The notes below the pieces were generated by a model. The model was not told where the DNA came from and searched no databases. It saw only the letters and a list, made by a program, of their open reading frames with translations. From contig JAZUMF010000090.1 in NCBI GenBank assembly GCA_045603485.1, positions 1-33,130 on the forward strand: 33,130 nt of DNA, in the 5' to 3' direction. The DNA comes from RGIG5952 sp045603485. GTDB lineage: Bacteria > Verrucomicrobiota > Kiritimatiellia > RFP12 > JAAYLN01. This document shows positions 23,439 to 32,113 of the stretch, piece by piece (the stretch's first letter is position 1; each line of letters opens with the position of its first letter). The translations under genes were made by a program, and so were the position numbers.

Positions 23439-23689
23439 CAATATTGTTTTTCGTATTCGCCTTTGCCGAGGCGTTTGAGTTTTGTGAATCCGGCGGCTTT
23501 TGCACGATCATCAAGTGATGAAACGGAACGCCCTAGCGAGGGCGCCGAAATTTGACGGACAATTTCGGAACCGCATTTAGGGCAATGCGTCAGTTGCGGA
23601 TCTGAAATCTTTCGCATTACTTCAAAGGTGTCTTTGCAATAGTCGCAGCTTTTTGAGGCATCTTTTGCCGTATATTCGTAAATAGGCAT
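23438..23689 (-). CDS. FmdB-family zinc-ribbon protein
   Basis: This 83-residue protein begins MPIYEYTAKD, the classic FmdB start, with Cys15-x2-Cys18 (CDYC) and Cys36-x2-Cys39 (CPKC) forming the zinc ribbon. A C-terminal tail follows. Members are suggested regulators or small zinc-binding proteins of unclear role. GGAG lies 9 bp upstream of the start, and an extended -10 TGCTAGAAT is at 23708-23716. It is first in the unit fmdB-gspK-rnr-TIM barrel. Confidence 0.88.
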   Translation of the reverse strand: MPIYEYTAKDASKSCDYCKDTFEVMRKISDPQLTHCPKCGSEIVRQISAPSLGRSVSSLDDRAKAAGFTKLKRLGKGEYEKQY

Positions 23690-23707
23690 TTTCTTAACTC
23701 CATATAT

Positions 23708-23716
23708 ATTCTAGCA
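23708..23716 (-). promoter_or_regulatory. Extended -10 promoter for the FmdB-family gene
   Basis: The minus strand reads TGC-TAGAAT, with the same CAATATGCTA context as the element before uvrC. Initiation near 23701 would start at the GGAG box. Confidence 0.5.
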
Positions 23717-23718
23717 TA

Positions 23719-23748
23719 TTGATTCAAAATGGTGAATTATATTATAAT
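23719..23748 (+). promoter_or_regulatory. Promoter for the beta-helix/GH78 operon
   Basis: TTGATT (23719-23724) and TATAAT (23743-23748) are 18 bp apart. Because they overlap the earliest in-frame start, translation must begin downstream, at 23765 or 23777. Confidence 0.65.
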
Positions 23749-23776
23749 CTTTGACCAACCAAGAATGGAGCTGAAA

Positions 23777-24886
23777 ATGAATACAAGGTCTGAAGCATCA
23801 GCAGAATCATTGAGTAGAACAGGCATTTCGTCGATGTCGGGTGTCGCGGTTTGGGATGTCAATGTAGCTGATTTTCCGCGATTTGCAGGTGAGGTCGGTG
23901 ATTCTGCGCGCATTACGAGAGCCATAGAATCGGCTGAGCCGGGCAGCGTTGTTTGGTTCCCAAGAGGTGAATACGAGATTGATTCGATGCTTGTGATTAC
24001 AAATGGGGTATCGCTGCTCTTTCACAAATCGGCTCATTTGAAGGCTGTCTGCGAGATGCCGTTTGTTTTTCAGTACTACGCGCACCTGGTGGAGGGCGGC
24101 AACGCTTCCGGATTTGTGGATCATAATCTTTTCATCAGGGGTGGCGATATTGACGGAGCGGGTCTTGCCGGATGCGCTCAAATAATGGGGGTGAGGCATT
24201 TCACGCTTGCCGATACAACATTCAGAAACGGCAAGGGAGTCGGTCTGCAATTCGGCGATCCCGAGCTGCCTCGTAATGTTGCCGGTGGTTATGAGATTGT
24301 CGCAAACAACCTCTATTTTATCTGTAATATACCAGGACTCGCCGGGAATATAGCATTTCTTACATATATCGGCGATTCTCATTTCACAGATATTGTCATT
24401 GTTGATTATACGACCGGCATTCGCGATATGACTTGGTCAAATCGCTTTACTCGTTGTCATGTTTGGGGCGGTATTGTAAAAAAAGTCGGTACCACTGAGC
24501 CTGAGATGCTTGAAAATTCAGTCGCTTTTGATATCCGTGGAACAGATACAGTCCTTACAGATTGTTATGCGGATACTTCAAAGACCGGATTTCTCATTAT
24601 GAAGGATGCAAGAGTTTTCAACTGCGCTTATTACAACAACTGGCATTTCAAGATGGACAATCCTACGGTTTTCCGCCATGAGAGTGGACGGTTGATTGTG
24701 ACCGGCGGCCGATTCTCCAAAGATTCACCTAACGCGATTCTTTATTCCGAGGGAGCTGAAGCTGGTGATCTTGTGTGGCGCGACAATTACTTGCCGAGGT
24801 TTGAGGAGTCCGATATTGCAAATCTTTCAAAAAAGCTTGATGAGCCGCAGCGCCTTCATTCGTCGGTAGTTCAAAAACTTTCTTGA
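23777..24886 (+). CDS. Right-handed parallel beta-helix protein (pectate-lyase superfamily)
   Basis: ATG 23777 has GGAG at 23767-23770. An earlier in-frame ATG at 23729 would fall inside the promoter. The 369-residue product carries VWDVNVADFPRFAGEVGDSARITRAIES, the N-terminal part of the pfam12708-like beta-helix family, then GSVVWFPRGEYEIDS and many alternating short beta strands. No catalytic lyase residues can be assigned. There is no visible signal peptide, which is unusual for the family. It precedes a GH78 rhamnosidase by 37 bp, so the pair probably works on the same imported rhamnosylated glycan, as inference. Confidence 0.8.
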   Translation: MNTRSEASAESLSRTGISSMSGVAVWDVNVADFPRFAGEVGDSARITRAIESAEPGSVVWFPRGEYEIDSMLVITNGVSLLFHKSAHLKAVCEMPFVFQYYAHLVEGGNASGFVDHNLFIRGGDIDGAGLAGCAQIMGVRHFTLADTTFRNGKGVGLQFGDPELPRNVAGGYEIVANNLYFICNIPGLAGNIAFLTYIGDSHFTDIVIVDYTTGIRDMTWSNRFTRCHVWGGIVKKVGTTEPEMLENSVAFDIRGTDTVLTDCYADTSKTGFLIMKDARVFNCAYYNNWHFKMDNPTVFRHESGRLIVTGGRFSKDSPNAILYSEGAEAGDLVWRDNYLPRFEESDIANLSKKLDEPQRLHSSVVQKLS

Positions 24887-24923
24887 GGATGGCATTCCAC
24901 AATATTTATCAAGTGAGGGGTTT

Positions 24924-27900
24924 ATGGCTGAGTCTTTTGATTTTACCTTGTCTGATTCTCCCTGGGGTTTACAGGTTGAGTATCGTACCAATCCGATAGG
25001 AATTGATGAAAGGCTTCCGCGCTTTGCATGGCGCTGTCCTGACGGTCTATTGCGCCAATCCGCCTATGAAATCGAGGCGGACGGATGGTCTACCGGCAAG
25101 GTCGTTTCCGATTCTCAAAATGGAATAGTTTGGGCAGGGGAGCCTCTAAGGACATCTCAACGCATTACTTGGCGCGTAAGGGTCTGGGATGAGGAGGATA
25201 ATCCGTCGCAGTGGAGCGAGCCCGCGTTCTTTACGATGGGCGTGATGTCTCCAGCTGACTGGAAGGCCAAATGGATTGGTCCTAATGCTCAAACGCGACC
25301 CGAGATAAGCACCGGCGATGCTCTTTGGATTGCCAATAAATCTGATGGTAACAGCTTTTTCAAAAAAAGGTTTGTTTTGGAGAGCGTACCTGAGGAGCCC
25401 TGTGAATTTGTCTTTGCCGCACGCGAAAAATACAAGGTCGCGATAAATAGCATTCCTGTCGCTGATATCTTTTGGGAGCAATATCACGAATGGCGACTTG
25501 TTCGCGCTTTTGATGCCCGTCCTTTTCTTAAGGCGGGTGAAAACGAAATTTCGGTTGAAATTTATCCCTTTGAGAATGAAGAGGCTCATTTTATAGCATC
25601 GCTTGATATTCCCGAATTTGGAAAGATTTTAACCGGTGAGGACTGGGAGGGCGCTTCAGTTGTCAAGGGAACGCTTCGTTCGCTTGATTGCGGGGATGAA
25701 TTTATCTGCCGCACAGAGACCGCATCTCCAGCCTTTGAAAAATCCTTTGTAATTAAATCAGAGGTCGCTCAGGCTACTTTGCATATTACAGGTGTCGGCT
25801 TTTACGAGGCTTCTCTCAACGGCTCAAAGATAGGTGACAAGGTTCTTGACCCGTCCCCGACTGACTTTTCAAAGCGCGTCCTCTATTCGACATATCTTTT
25901 AGATAAAGATTTGGTCGTTGGCGAAAACAAGCTCAAGGTTTTGGTCGGCCATGGCTGGTATGATCAGCGTTCGATATCGGCATGGAACTTTGATGCTGCC
26001 CATTGGCGCAACTTCCCGCGAATGATTGCCCAGCTAGAGGTTGTCTATGCAGACGGAACGAGGGAGATGATTCTTTCTGATTCTTCGTGGCTTCATGTTG
26101 CCAGCCCTGTCGGTTATGACTGCATTAGGGAAGGGGAGATTATTGGCGCACGCGATTTGCGCGGCCCCGACCTAGAAAAAACTCCGTTGCAGGCCTGCGA
26201 GGTAGAAGGTCCTGCAGGTGTGCTGACAAGTGAAGCGCAGCCAGCGGCAAAAATTGTCCGCGAAATTAAACCAGCAGCTATCTATCATGCGGGACCAAAG
26301 ACTTGGATAGTCAACTTTGGCGAGAATTTCGCAGGCTGGGCCCGCATTCGCCTGCGCGGTTTGAGAAAGGGCGAATTGGTTTCCTTTACTTACGATGAGC
26401 GTATAGCCCCAGGAGAGCTTCCTGCCAAGGAGTACGATTGGCATGAGCATAATTCACTTTGGAAACAATTTCCCGGTGAGCCTATCCGAAATATCGACCG
26501 CTATTTTGTCACCTCGGCATCATATCATGTTTTGAAGGATGGTGCCGCATTCCAGCGCGACCGCCTTATCGCATCGGGCTCGCGTGATGACCTTTATGAA
26601 CCGAGGTTTACATTTAACGGTTTTCAATATGTCGTTATCCGCGGCATCATGAATCGACCGCTTGAAGAAGATATTACCGGTTGCGTTATTTCTACCGATT
26701 TCCCTAAGACCGGTAATTTCGAATCATCGGACGAGGTTCTCAATAAACTCGTGTTGTTCACAGAAAGATCATATCGCTCGAATTATGTCGACGGTTTTCC
26801 AATGGATTGCCCGCATAGAGAGAAAAATGGCTGGACTGGCGATGCGCAGCTTGCAAGCAGGCTTGCCCAGTATCTTTTTGACAATACGGCAGGCTATGAA
26901 AAATGGCTTTTTGATATCGCCGACTCTCAAAGAGCCTCTGGTGAAATACCTGGTATCGTTCCAACGGCAAATTGGGGCTTCGTTTGGGGAAATGGCCCAG
27001 GATATGATTTCGCTTTACCTGTGATTATGTGGCGTCTCTATCTGCATAAGGGGGATAGGCGTATCCTTGACCGCCTTTATGAGCCACTGAAGCGGCTTGT
27101 CGACTATACCGCCAGAGAGCGTATGAGGGATGACAATCTCGTTGATTGGGGTATCCCGGATTGGATTCCCGCCGTCCCCGAGCAGCGTCCTGACAGAATC
27201 TATTCCAGCTCGACATACTTTATGGCTGCACTTCAGATTGCGGCGAAGGTTGCCGCGATTAAGGGTCTTTCAGATGATGCAAAGAGATTTTCCAATCAGG
27301 CCATAAAGACGCGCGATTCAATCCGAAAGGTCTTTTATCATGGCGAAGGCAAGTTCGACAACGGTTCTCAAACGGCTCAGTCAATGGCGCTTCATTTTGG
27401 ATTGAACAATCCCGAAGAGCGACAGCTGGTTGAGGATAAGCTGGTTGAGGCTGTCCACGCAGCGAATGACCATGTTACGGTGGGCATCTACGGAATGTCT
27501 TACCTCTTCCGAGAACTCAGTGAGGCGGGATACTCCGACTTGGCGTTTAAAGTTCTTATGCAGAAGACCGACCCTTCTCCCGCGTGCTGGGTCTCCAAGG
27601 GTGCTACAACGCTTTGGGAGGATTTAGGCGATGGTCAATCCCGCAATCATATTATGTTTGGAGATTTCACCGCTTGGGCATTTGAATATTTGGCCGGCAT
27701 AAGGCCTCTTGAAACTTCTCCGGGTGGCAGCGAAATGGTTGTCGCTCCAACCGTTATTGATGACTTGAGCTATGTGACCGCATCGGTCGATACGCCATTC
27801 GGCAAATATTCAAGTGCCTGGCGCAAAGACGATAAGGGTGGTGTATTGCTGACAATTACCGTGCCTCCCAATGCAAAAGCGCATTTCTTTATGCCAGGTA

Positions 27901-27953
27901 AATCAAAATCGCGTTTGCTTGATACCGGCACCCATCAGTTCTCTCTAAAATAA
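24924..27953 (+). CDS. GH78 alpha-L-rhamnosidase
   Basis: The 1009-residue enzyme has the multi-domain layout of GH78: N-terminal fibronectin/beta-sandwich regions (about 10-110 and 120-260), rhamnosidase N-domain (from about 270), concanavalin-like domain (about 430-590), (alpha/alpha)6 catalytic barrel and C-terminal beta-sandwich. Catalytic features: DCPHREKNGWTGDAQ with Asp628 to Glu633, and Glu899 in TTLWED, positions expected for acid and base. It has no signal peptide. It cleaves terminal alpha-L-rhamnose from glycosides or pectin side chains. GAGGGG lies upstream of ATG 24924. Followed by a bidirectional terminator. Confidence 0.92.
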   Translation: MAESFDFTLSDSPWGLQVEYRTNPIGIDERLPRFAWRCPDGLLRQSAYEIEADGWSTGKVVSDSQNGIVWAGEPLRTSQRITWRVRVWDEEDNPSQWSEPAFFTMGVMSPADWKAKWIGPNAQTRPEISTGDALWIANKSDGNSFFKKRFVLESVPEEPCEFVFAAREKYKVAINSIPVADIFWEQYHEWRLVRAFDARPFLKAGENEISVEIYPFENEEAHFIASLDIPEFGKILTGEDWEGASVVKGTLRSLDCGDEFICRTETASPAFEKSFVIKSEVAQATLHITGVGFYEASLNGSKIGDKVLDPSPTDFSKRVLYSTYLLDKDLVVGENKLKVLVGHGWYDQRSISAWNFDAAHWRNFPRMIAQLEVVYADGTREMILSDSSWLHVASPVGYDCIREGEIIGARDLRGPDLEKTPLQACEVEGPAGVLTSEAQPAAKIVREIKPAAIYHAGPKTWIVNFGENFAGWARIRLRGLRKGELVSFTYDERIAPGELPAKEYDWHEHNSLWKQFPGEPIRNIDRYFVTSASYHVLKDGAAFQRDRLIASGSRDDLYEPRFTFNGFQYVVIRGIMNRPLEEDITGCVISTDFPKTGNFESSDEVLNKLVLFTERSYRSNYVDGFPMDCPHREKNGWTGDAQLASRLAQYLFDNTAGYEKWLFDIADSQRASGEIPGIVPTANWGFVWGNGPGYDFALPVIMWRLYLHKGDRRILDRLYEPLKRLVDYTARERMRDDNLVDWGIPDWIPAVPEQRPDRIYSSSTYFMAALQIAAKVAAIKGLSDDAKRFSNQAIKTRDSIRKVFYHGEGKFDNGSQTAQSMALHFGLNNPEERQLVEDKLVEAVHAANDHVTVGIYGMSYLFRELSEAGYSDLAFKVLMQKTDPSPACWVSKGATTLWEDLGDGQSRNHIMFGDFTAWAFEYLAGIRPLETSPGGSEMVVAPTVIDDLSYVTASVDTPFGKYSSAWRKDDKGGVLLTITVPPNAKAHFFMPGKSKSRLLDTGTHQFSLK

Positions 27954-27985
27954 AGTGCATCTTTTTTCTTAAAGTTGCAAAAAAC

Positions 27986-28019
27986 AAAAAGGGCGGCTGG
28001 AATTCCAGTCGCCCTTTTT
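27986..28019. terminator. Bidirectional terminator between the GH78 gene and acpP
   Basis: AAAAGGGCGGCTGGAATTCCAGTCGCCCTTTTT forms a near-perfect 14-bp stem (one G-T type mismatch) with A-run and T-run at its two ends. It serves convergent units on both strands. Confidence 0.88.
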
Positions 28020-28038
28020 GTATGGGAAAAGCCAAAGA

Positions 28039-28287
28039 TTATTCTTTGTCAAGACCCTTGCTGGTGAGGTAGTCAAGCACAGCACCGACGGTGGTGAGCT
28101 TTTCTGCATCCTCATCGGGAATTTCTGCGCCAAACTCTTCTTCGAATGCCATAATCAACTCGATGTTATCGAGTGAGTCAGCACCAAGGTCGTTGACGAA
28201 TGAGGCCTCAGGAGTGACCTGATCTGCGTTGACGCCGAGGCTATCAACAATAATTGCTTTTACGCGTTCTTCAAGTTTCGTTGCCAT
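28039..28287 (-). CDS. acpP: Acyl carrier protein
   Basis: This 82-residue acidic four-helix protein has the phosphopantetheine attachment serine Ser38 in the GADSLDNIEL motif. It carries growing acyl chains in type II fatty-acid synthesis. AGGAG precedes the start by about 9 bp. It is last of fabD-fabG-acpP and also has its own promoter ending inside fabG. Confidence 0.95.
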   Translation of the reverse strand: MATKLEERVKAIIVDSLGVNADQVTPEASFVNDLGADSLDNIELIMAFEEEFGAEIPDEDAEKLTTVGAVLDYLTSKGLDKE

Positions 28288-28319
28288 ATCGGCTTCTCCT
28301 ATTGGATTGTTGTTCTTGT

Positions 28320-28348
28320 ATTATACCCCAATGTTTGTCACATTGCAA
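28320..28348 (-). promoter_or_regulatory. Internal promoter for acpP
   Basis: On the minus strand TTGCAA (28343-28348), overlapping the last codons of fabG, and TATAAT (28320-28325) are 17 bp apart, with the acpP start about 33 bp further on. It would allow acpP to be made in excess of fabD and fabG. Confidence 0.65.
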
Positions 28349-29081
28349 GTCCACCGTTTACGCTGATCGTCTGGCCTGTAATATACGAGGCGTCAGGCGA
28401 GCAAAGAAAAGCGACAGCCTTGGCTATGTCTTCAGGTTCTCCAAGACGGCCTGCTGGAATATTTCCCAACAGGGCATCACAAAGCTCCTGCGACAATTTT
28501 TCCGTCATTTGTGACTTAATGAACCCCGGAGCAACGGCATTTACTCGTATGCCACGGGAAGACAGTTCTTTCGCCATCGACTTGGTGAGGGCGATGAGAC
28601 CCGCCTTGGAAGCTGTATAGTTGCACTGACCGGCATTACCTGTGATGCCGACAACTGAGGATATGTTGACTATTGAGCCAGCGCGCTGTTTCATCATCGG
28701 ACGAGAAACAGCCTTTGAAAAGAGAAATGCACCCTTGAGATTGGTATCTATTACGCTATCCCATTCTTCTTCAGACATACGCATAAGAAGATTGTCACGC
28801 GTAACACCGGCATTATTGATGAGAATGTCGAGCTTACCAAACTTGGCGATAACATCAGTAACAAATGATGTCACCGCTTCATTTGATGATACATCAACGG
28901 AGGCGTAAAGGGCTTTGCGGCCAAGTGCTTCAATTTCTGCCGTCGTTTCAGCAAGAGGCTCTATGCGACGGCCGCAAATGGCGACATCACATCCATTGGA
29001 TGCCAATTCAAGGGCGATAGCCTTGCCGATACCCGTTCCTGCGCCTGTAATAAGGGCTGTCTGTCCTGAAAATGTTTCCAT
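28338..29081 (-). CDS. fabG: 3-oxoacyl-ACP reductase
   Basis: ATG 29081 gives a 247-residue protein starting METFSGQTALITG, close to the E. coli length of 244. The NADPH-binding TGAGTGIG (12-19), Asn114, Ser142, Tyr155 and Lys159 form the classical SDR catalytic set. It reduces beta-ketoacyl-ACP. It begins 7 bp after the fabD stop and is followed by acpP 50 bp downstream. An extended in-frame start upstream overlaps fabD and is unlikely. Confidence 0.93.
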   Translation of the reverse strand: METFSGQTALITGAGTGIGKAIALELASNGCDVAICGRRIEPLAETTAEIEALGRKALYASVDVSSNEAVTSFVTDVIAKFGKLDILINNAGVTRDNLLMRMSEEEWDSVIDTNLKGAFLFSKAVSRPMMKQRAGSIVNISSVVGITGNAGQCNYTASKAGLIALTKSMAKELSSRGIRVNAVAPGFIKSQMTEKLSQELCDALLGNIPAGRLGEPEDIAKAVAFLCSPDASYITGQTISVNGGLAM

Positions 29082-29088
29082 AACTTTA

Positions 29089-30012
29089 TTAACCGTTGTT
29101 GACAATGTCTGTCGCCGCAAATCCGTCTAATGAAGCAATGTCTTGAATGTTGGCAACGGCAGCTTCCCTGTCAATGCGGCGGACAAGTCCGGAAAGAACC
29201 TTGCCCGGGCCAAATTCGACAAATTGCTTTGCGCCAGAGGCCGTTATGCAGTCAAGCCAGCGAACTGTGCCTGTGATTTGATCAAGCATTGACGCCTTAA
29301 TCTTTTCGGGATCGTCGCTGTGGAGGGAGCCGGAAGCATTGGAGAAGACAGGAATTACAGGCTTGGAGAATGGAATATCCGCAATAACAGCCGCAAGCTT
29401 TTCACGGGCCGGTGCCATAAATGGAGAGTGGAACGCCCCTGCGACATTTAACGGAAGGGCTTTACCGCCGGCGGCTTTAGCGGCAGCGATAGCTTGAGAG
29501 AGCTTTTCTTTTTCGCCTGAAACATTTATCTGCGCCTGAGAATTGATGTTCGACACATAGAGACCGCAATCGGCGGCAATCTTGGCGACGGTCTCAGGTG
29601 GAAGCGACATTATGCTGACCATTCCCGAAGGAGCGGCGTCGCAGGCTTCCTGCATAAAGCGACCGCGAGCCTCCAAGATGCGAACCGTATTTTCAAAGTC
29701 GATAACACCAGCAGCCCAAAGAGCCGTCCATTCACCAAGGGAAAGCCCCGCGCAACCGTCAAATGTCACTTGCGGGTATTTTACAGAAAACGCCTTGAAG
29801 CATGCGGCACTCATTACAAAAATCGCCGGCTGGCAATGGTCTGAACTCGTCAGCACATCATCAGGGCCTTCAAAGCAAATCTTGGAGATGTCATAACCTA
29901 AAACGCTCTGAGCCTGCGTAAAGCACGCCGCGGCCTGGGGAATGTCCATAAGGTCTTTTCCCATGCCGACAAATTGAGCGCCCTGTCCTGCGAATAGTGC
30001 TAACATTTTCAT
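29089..30012 (-). CDS. fabD: Malonyl-CoA:ACP transacylase
   Basis: The 307-residue protein loads malonate onto ACP. It begins MKMLALFAGQGAQFVGMG and has GLSLGE (89-94) with nucleophile Ser91, Arg117 in ARGRFMQ and His195 in AGAFHSPF. The first loop residue is Leu where most FabDs have His (GHSLGE). The change is tolerable because the catalytic histidine is the later one, and similar GLSLGE forms are recalled from PVC bacteria. AGAGG precedes ATG. It is first in fabD-fabG-acpP. Confidence 0.94.
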   Translation of the reverse strand: MKMLALFAGQGAQFVGMGKDLMDIPQAAACFTQAQSVLGYDISKICFEGPDDVLTSSDHCQPAIFVMSAACFKAFSVKYPQVTFDGCAGLSLGEWTALWAAGVIDFENTVRILEARGRFMQEACDAAPSGMVSIMSLPPETVAKIAADCGLYVSNINSQAQINVSGEKEKLSQAIAAAKAAGGKALPLNVAGAFHSPFMAPAREKLAAVIADIPFSKPVIPVFSNASGSLHSDDPEKIKASMLDQITGTVRWLDCITASGAKQFVEFGPGKVLSGLVRRIDREAAVANIQDIASLDGFAATDIVNNG

Positions 30013-30062
30013 AATGCCTCTATTTTACCAAATTTTGCGGTTTGTGGCTAGTATATAAAATT

Positions 30063-30854
30063 TTAGCCATCATTTCGCTTAGCCATAAGAGAATAAATCG
30101 AGACGATGCCAAAACGCACAAAGCGATGAAGAAACGCTTGGATAGACCATTTGCCGGCATCTGCAATGGCGGCATCTAACTCTTCCTTGAATTGCCGCTT
30201 GAAGGTTTGTCCGCTAATGGAACCCGGGTACCACCTGAAGTTTGAAACCGCACCGCCAGGGATGACCGCACCACCGCCGTTTTTCCAAAGACGGAGAATG
30301 TATTCATAGTCAAAGGCGGCTTTAAGGTCAATGCGGAGAAGTCCTGCCTTTTCAACAGCCTCGCGTGAAAAAAACGATGCAGGCTGAGAAACATAGTTTA
30401 TTGTCTGAATCATCGGGCGGCACGAGAAGGGGAAAAAAGCGTTTTTGAAGTGTGTAATCCCTTTGCGGATTTCTTTTCCTTCGACATTGACAATGCGGCA
30501 CTTCCCGAAATAGATCCCGCGACCAGGCTTTTTGTTGACACATTCAACCAATCGCCTGATGGCATCGGGCTCATAAGTGTCATCGGCATTTAACCAGCAT
30601 ATAATATCGCCCGTCGCAAGTCGAAATCCCTTGTTTATTGCGTCGGCAGGTCCTTTGTCAGGCTCGGAAACAACCTTATCGATATCCTTTGCATATTTAG
30701 CGAGAATCTCAGGTGTGTTATCTGTGCTGGCGCCGTCAACGACGATATACTCAATCTCAACACCTGCGGTCGCATGCTGACTGATAATCGACTTTACGGT
30801 AGTTTCCAGAAAGCGTCCGCTATTGCGGCAAGGTGTTATTACAGAGATTTTCAT
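30063..30854 (-). CDS. Family 2 glycosyltransferase
   Basis: This 263-residue GT-A enzyme starts MKISVITPCRNSGRFLETTV and has VVDGASTDNT (38-47), the WLNADD (87-92) metal-binding DxD-type motif and a later acidic AFDYEYILRLWK segment. It would transfer a sugar from a nucleotide-sugar to a surface polysaccharide or lipid acceptor; substrate is unknown. Its start overlaps the stop of the MFS gene by one base (TAATG), so the two are translated together. It has one C-terminal hydrophobic patch but no clear membrane helix. Confidence 0.9.
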   Translation of the reverse strand: MKISVITPCRNSGRFLETTVKSIISQHATAGVEIEYIVVDGASTDNTPEILAKYAKDIDKVVSEPDKGPADAINKGFRLATGDIICWLNADDTYEPDAIRRLVECVNKKPGRGIYFGKCRIVNVEGKEIRKGITHFKNAFFPFSCRPMIQTINYVSQPASFFSREAVEKAGLLRIDLKAAFDYEYILRLWKNGGGAVIPGGAVSNFRWYPGSISGQTFKRQFKEELDAAIADAGKWSIQAFLHRFVRFGIVSIYSLMAKRNDG

Positions 30855-32098
30855 TATGCCTTCTCGGTTTCTTTTTTGTTGCCTTTACCTGGAGCTGCAA
30901 TTAAAACCAATACCGTCATCAGTAAGTAGCACAAAGGAACCAGATAAAATGAATTGGCAAGTCCCGCATGGTCGCCGACTACACCCATAAGCCATGTAAA
31001 GATACCGCATCCGGGAACGCCGGCACATGAAAGAATGATAAAGGCGAGCGTAGAGTCTAAATGCGGAAGCCTATCGACCGTGAGACTTTGTATGCTTGGC
31101 CAGAAAGGAGCAGAACCAATACCCGACAAAAATAGAATGGTAAGCAACAGCGGCAAAATCGCCCATTGGGGAATCAGGCTTAAATGCTGAGTAAACGGTG
31201 GAATAATCATTGTCACCAGAGCCCCGAAAATGCCGACAATGACGATAAGCTTTTTAAGCCCACTTTGCGGAATCAGAGCTCCGAATGTCGTTCTTCCTAA
31301 AAACATACCTGCGGCAAAGGCGGCAGTTCCAATCGCACCCATCAGTGCGGTACTTGCAAAGTTGAGCTGAATAAAGCTTGCCGCCCAGAAGGTAAGACAA
31401 TATTCTCCACCCCCGGCAAAAATCATCGCCGCAAAGAAGAACCAAAACTTTTTATTTCTTGCGATAATGCCGGCATCCTTCAGGACTTCACGAGACGATT
31501 TGCCGATTTTTTGCTCAGGGTAGGGGCGCTTTGCCGGGAGAGTAAGCAGTAAAATCGGAATCACTGAAATAAGTGATACAATAAGCATTATGTAACGCCA
31601 AGAGACTCCTTTGATGAGCAAAATTCCCGCTATCAATACAAAGCCAAAGGTACCCAAAGACCAAAAGCCGTGTGAAATGTTGACATACTGACCTTGGTCC
31701 TCATCATGAAGCGTTTGAACAAATGGTGTCGCCAACCCTTCAATTATGCCTTCGCCAAGTCCGGCAAAGAGCAGAAGCAAAAGGACTATCTGCCAGCTAT
31801 TGGAGACAAACATTATCGAAAAGGCAAATGCCATCAGGAAAACCGCCAAAGCGACAGGTCGGCGATTGCCCCACTTTGCCGCCATAAATCCGGAAAGCGC
31901 CATAGCAAGGCACATTGCCACGCTTCGGCCCATCTGGAGCACACCGCCAATAGCCATTCCACCCTCAAGCAATGGGAATTTCAGCTCATTGGCCATTTGA
32001 ACCAGTACAATAGGTACTGCCAATGATGCACTGGCGTAAGCGACAAAAACAGACCAAGCCGCAAAATCAAAGCGGCCAAAGGTAAGCTTCTTTTTCAT
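30854..32098 (-). CDS. Major facilitator superfamily transporter
   Basis: The 414-residue protein has about twelve predicted hydrophobic helices and the MFS loop 2-3 signature in variant form (MAAKWGNRRPVAL, about 73-85). The arrangement resembles fucose- or oligosaccharide-permease-like MFS proteins, but the substrate is not readable. It begins 15 bp after the YchJ-like gene stop and overlaps the glycosyltransferase start. There is only a weak ribosome site (GGA about 24 bp upstream). Confidence 0.86.
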   Translation of the reverse strand: MKKKLTFGRFDFAAWSVFVAYASASLAVPIVLVQMANELKFPLLEGGMAIGGVLQMGRSVAMCLAMALSGFMAAKWGNRRPVALAVFLMAFAFSIMFVSNSWQIVLLLLLFAGLGEGIIEGLATPFVQTLHDEDQGQYVNISHGFWSLGTFGFVLIAGILLIKGVSWRYIMLIVSLISVIPILLLTLPAKRPYPEQKIGKSSREVLKDAGIIARNKKFWFFFAAMIFAGGGEYCLTFWAASFIQLNFASTALMGAIGTAAFAAGMFLGRTTFGALIPQSGLKKLIVIVGIFGALVTMIIPPFTQHLSLIPQWAILPLLLTILFLSGIGSAPFWPSIQSLTVDRLPHLDSTLAFIILSCAGVPGCGIFTWLMGVVGDHAGLANSFYLVPLCYLLMTVLVLIAAPGKGNKKETEKA

Positions 32099-32113
32099 TT
32101 TTAGTGGTACTAA

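Noticed and set aside
22371..23441. A full type II secretion cluster
   Set aside because: Only the GspK-like gene is present; neighbours are FmdB and RNase R.
25146..25589. Antisense 147-residue frame inside the rhamnosidase gene
   Set aside because: It is the reverse of a strongly supported coding region and shows no family motif or ribosome site.
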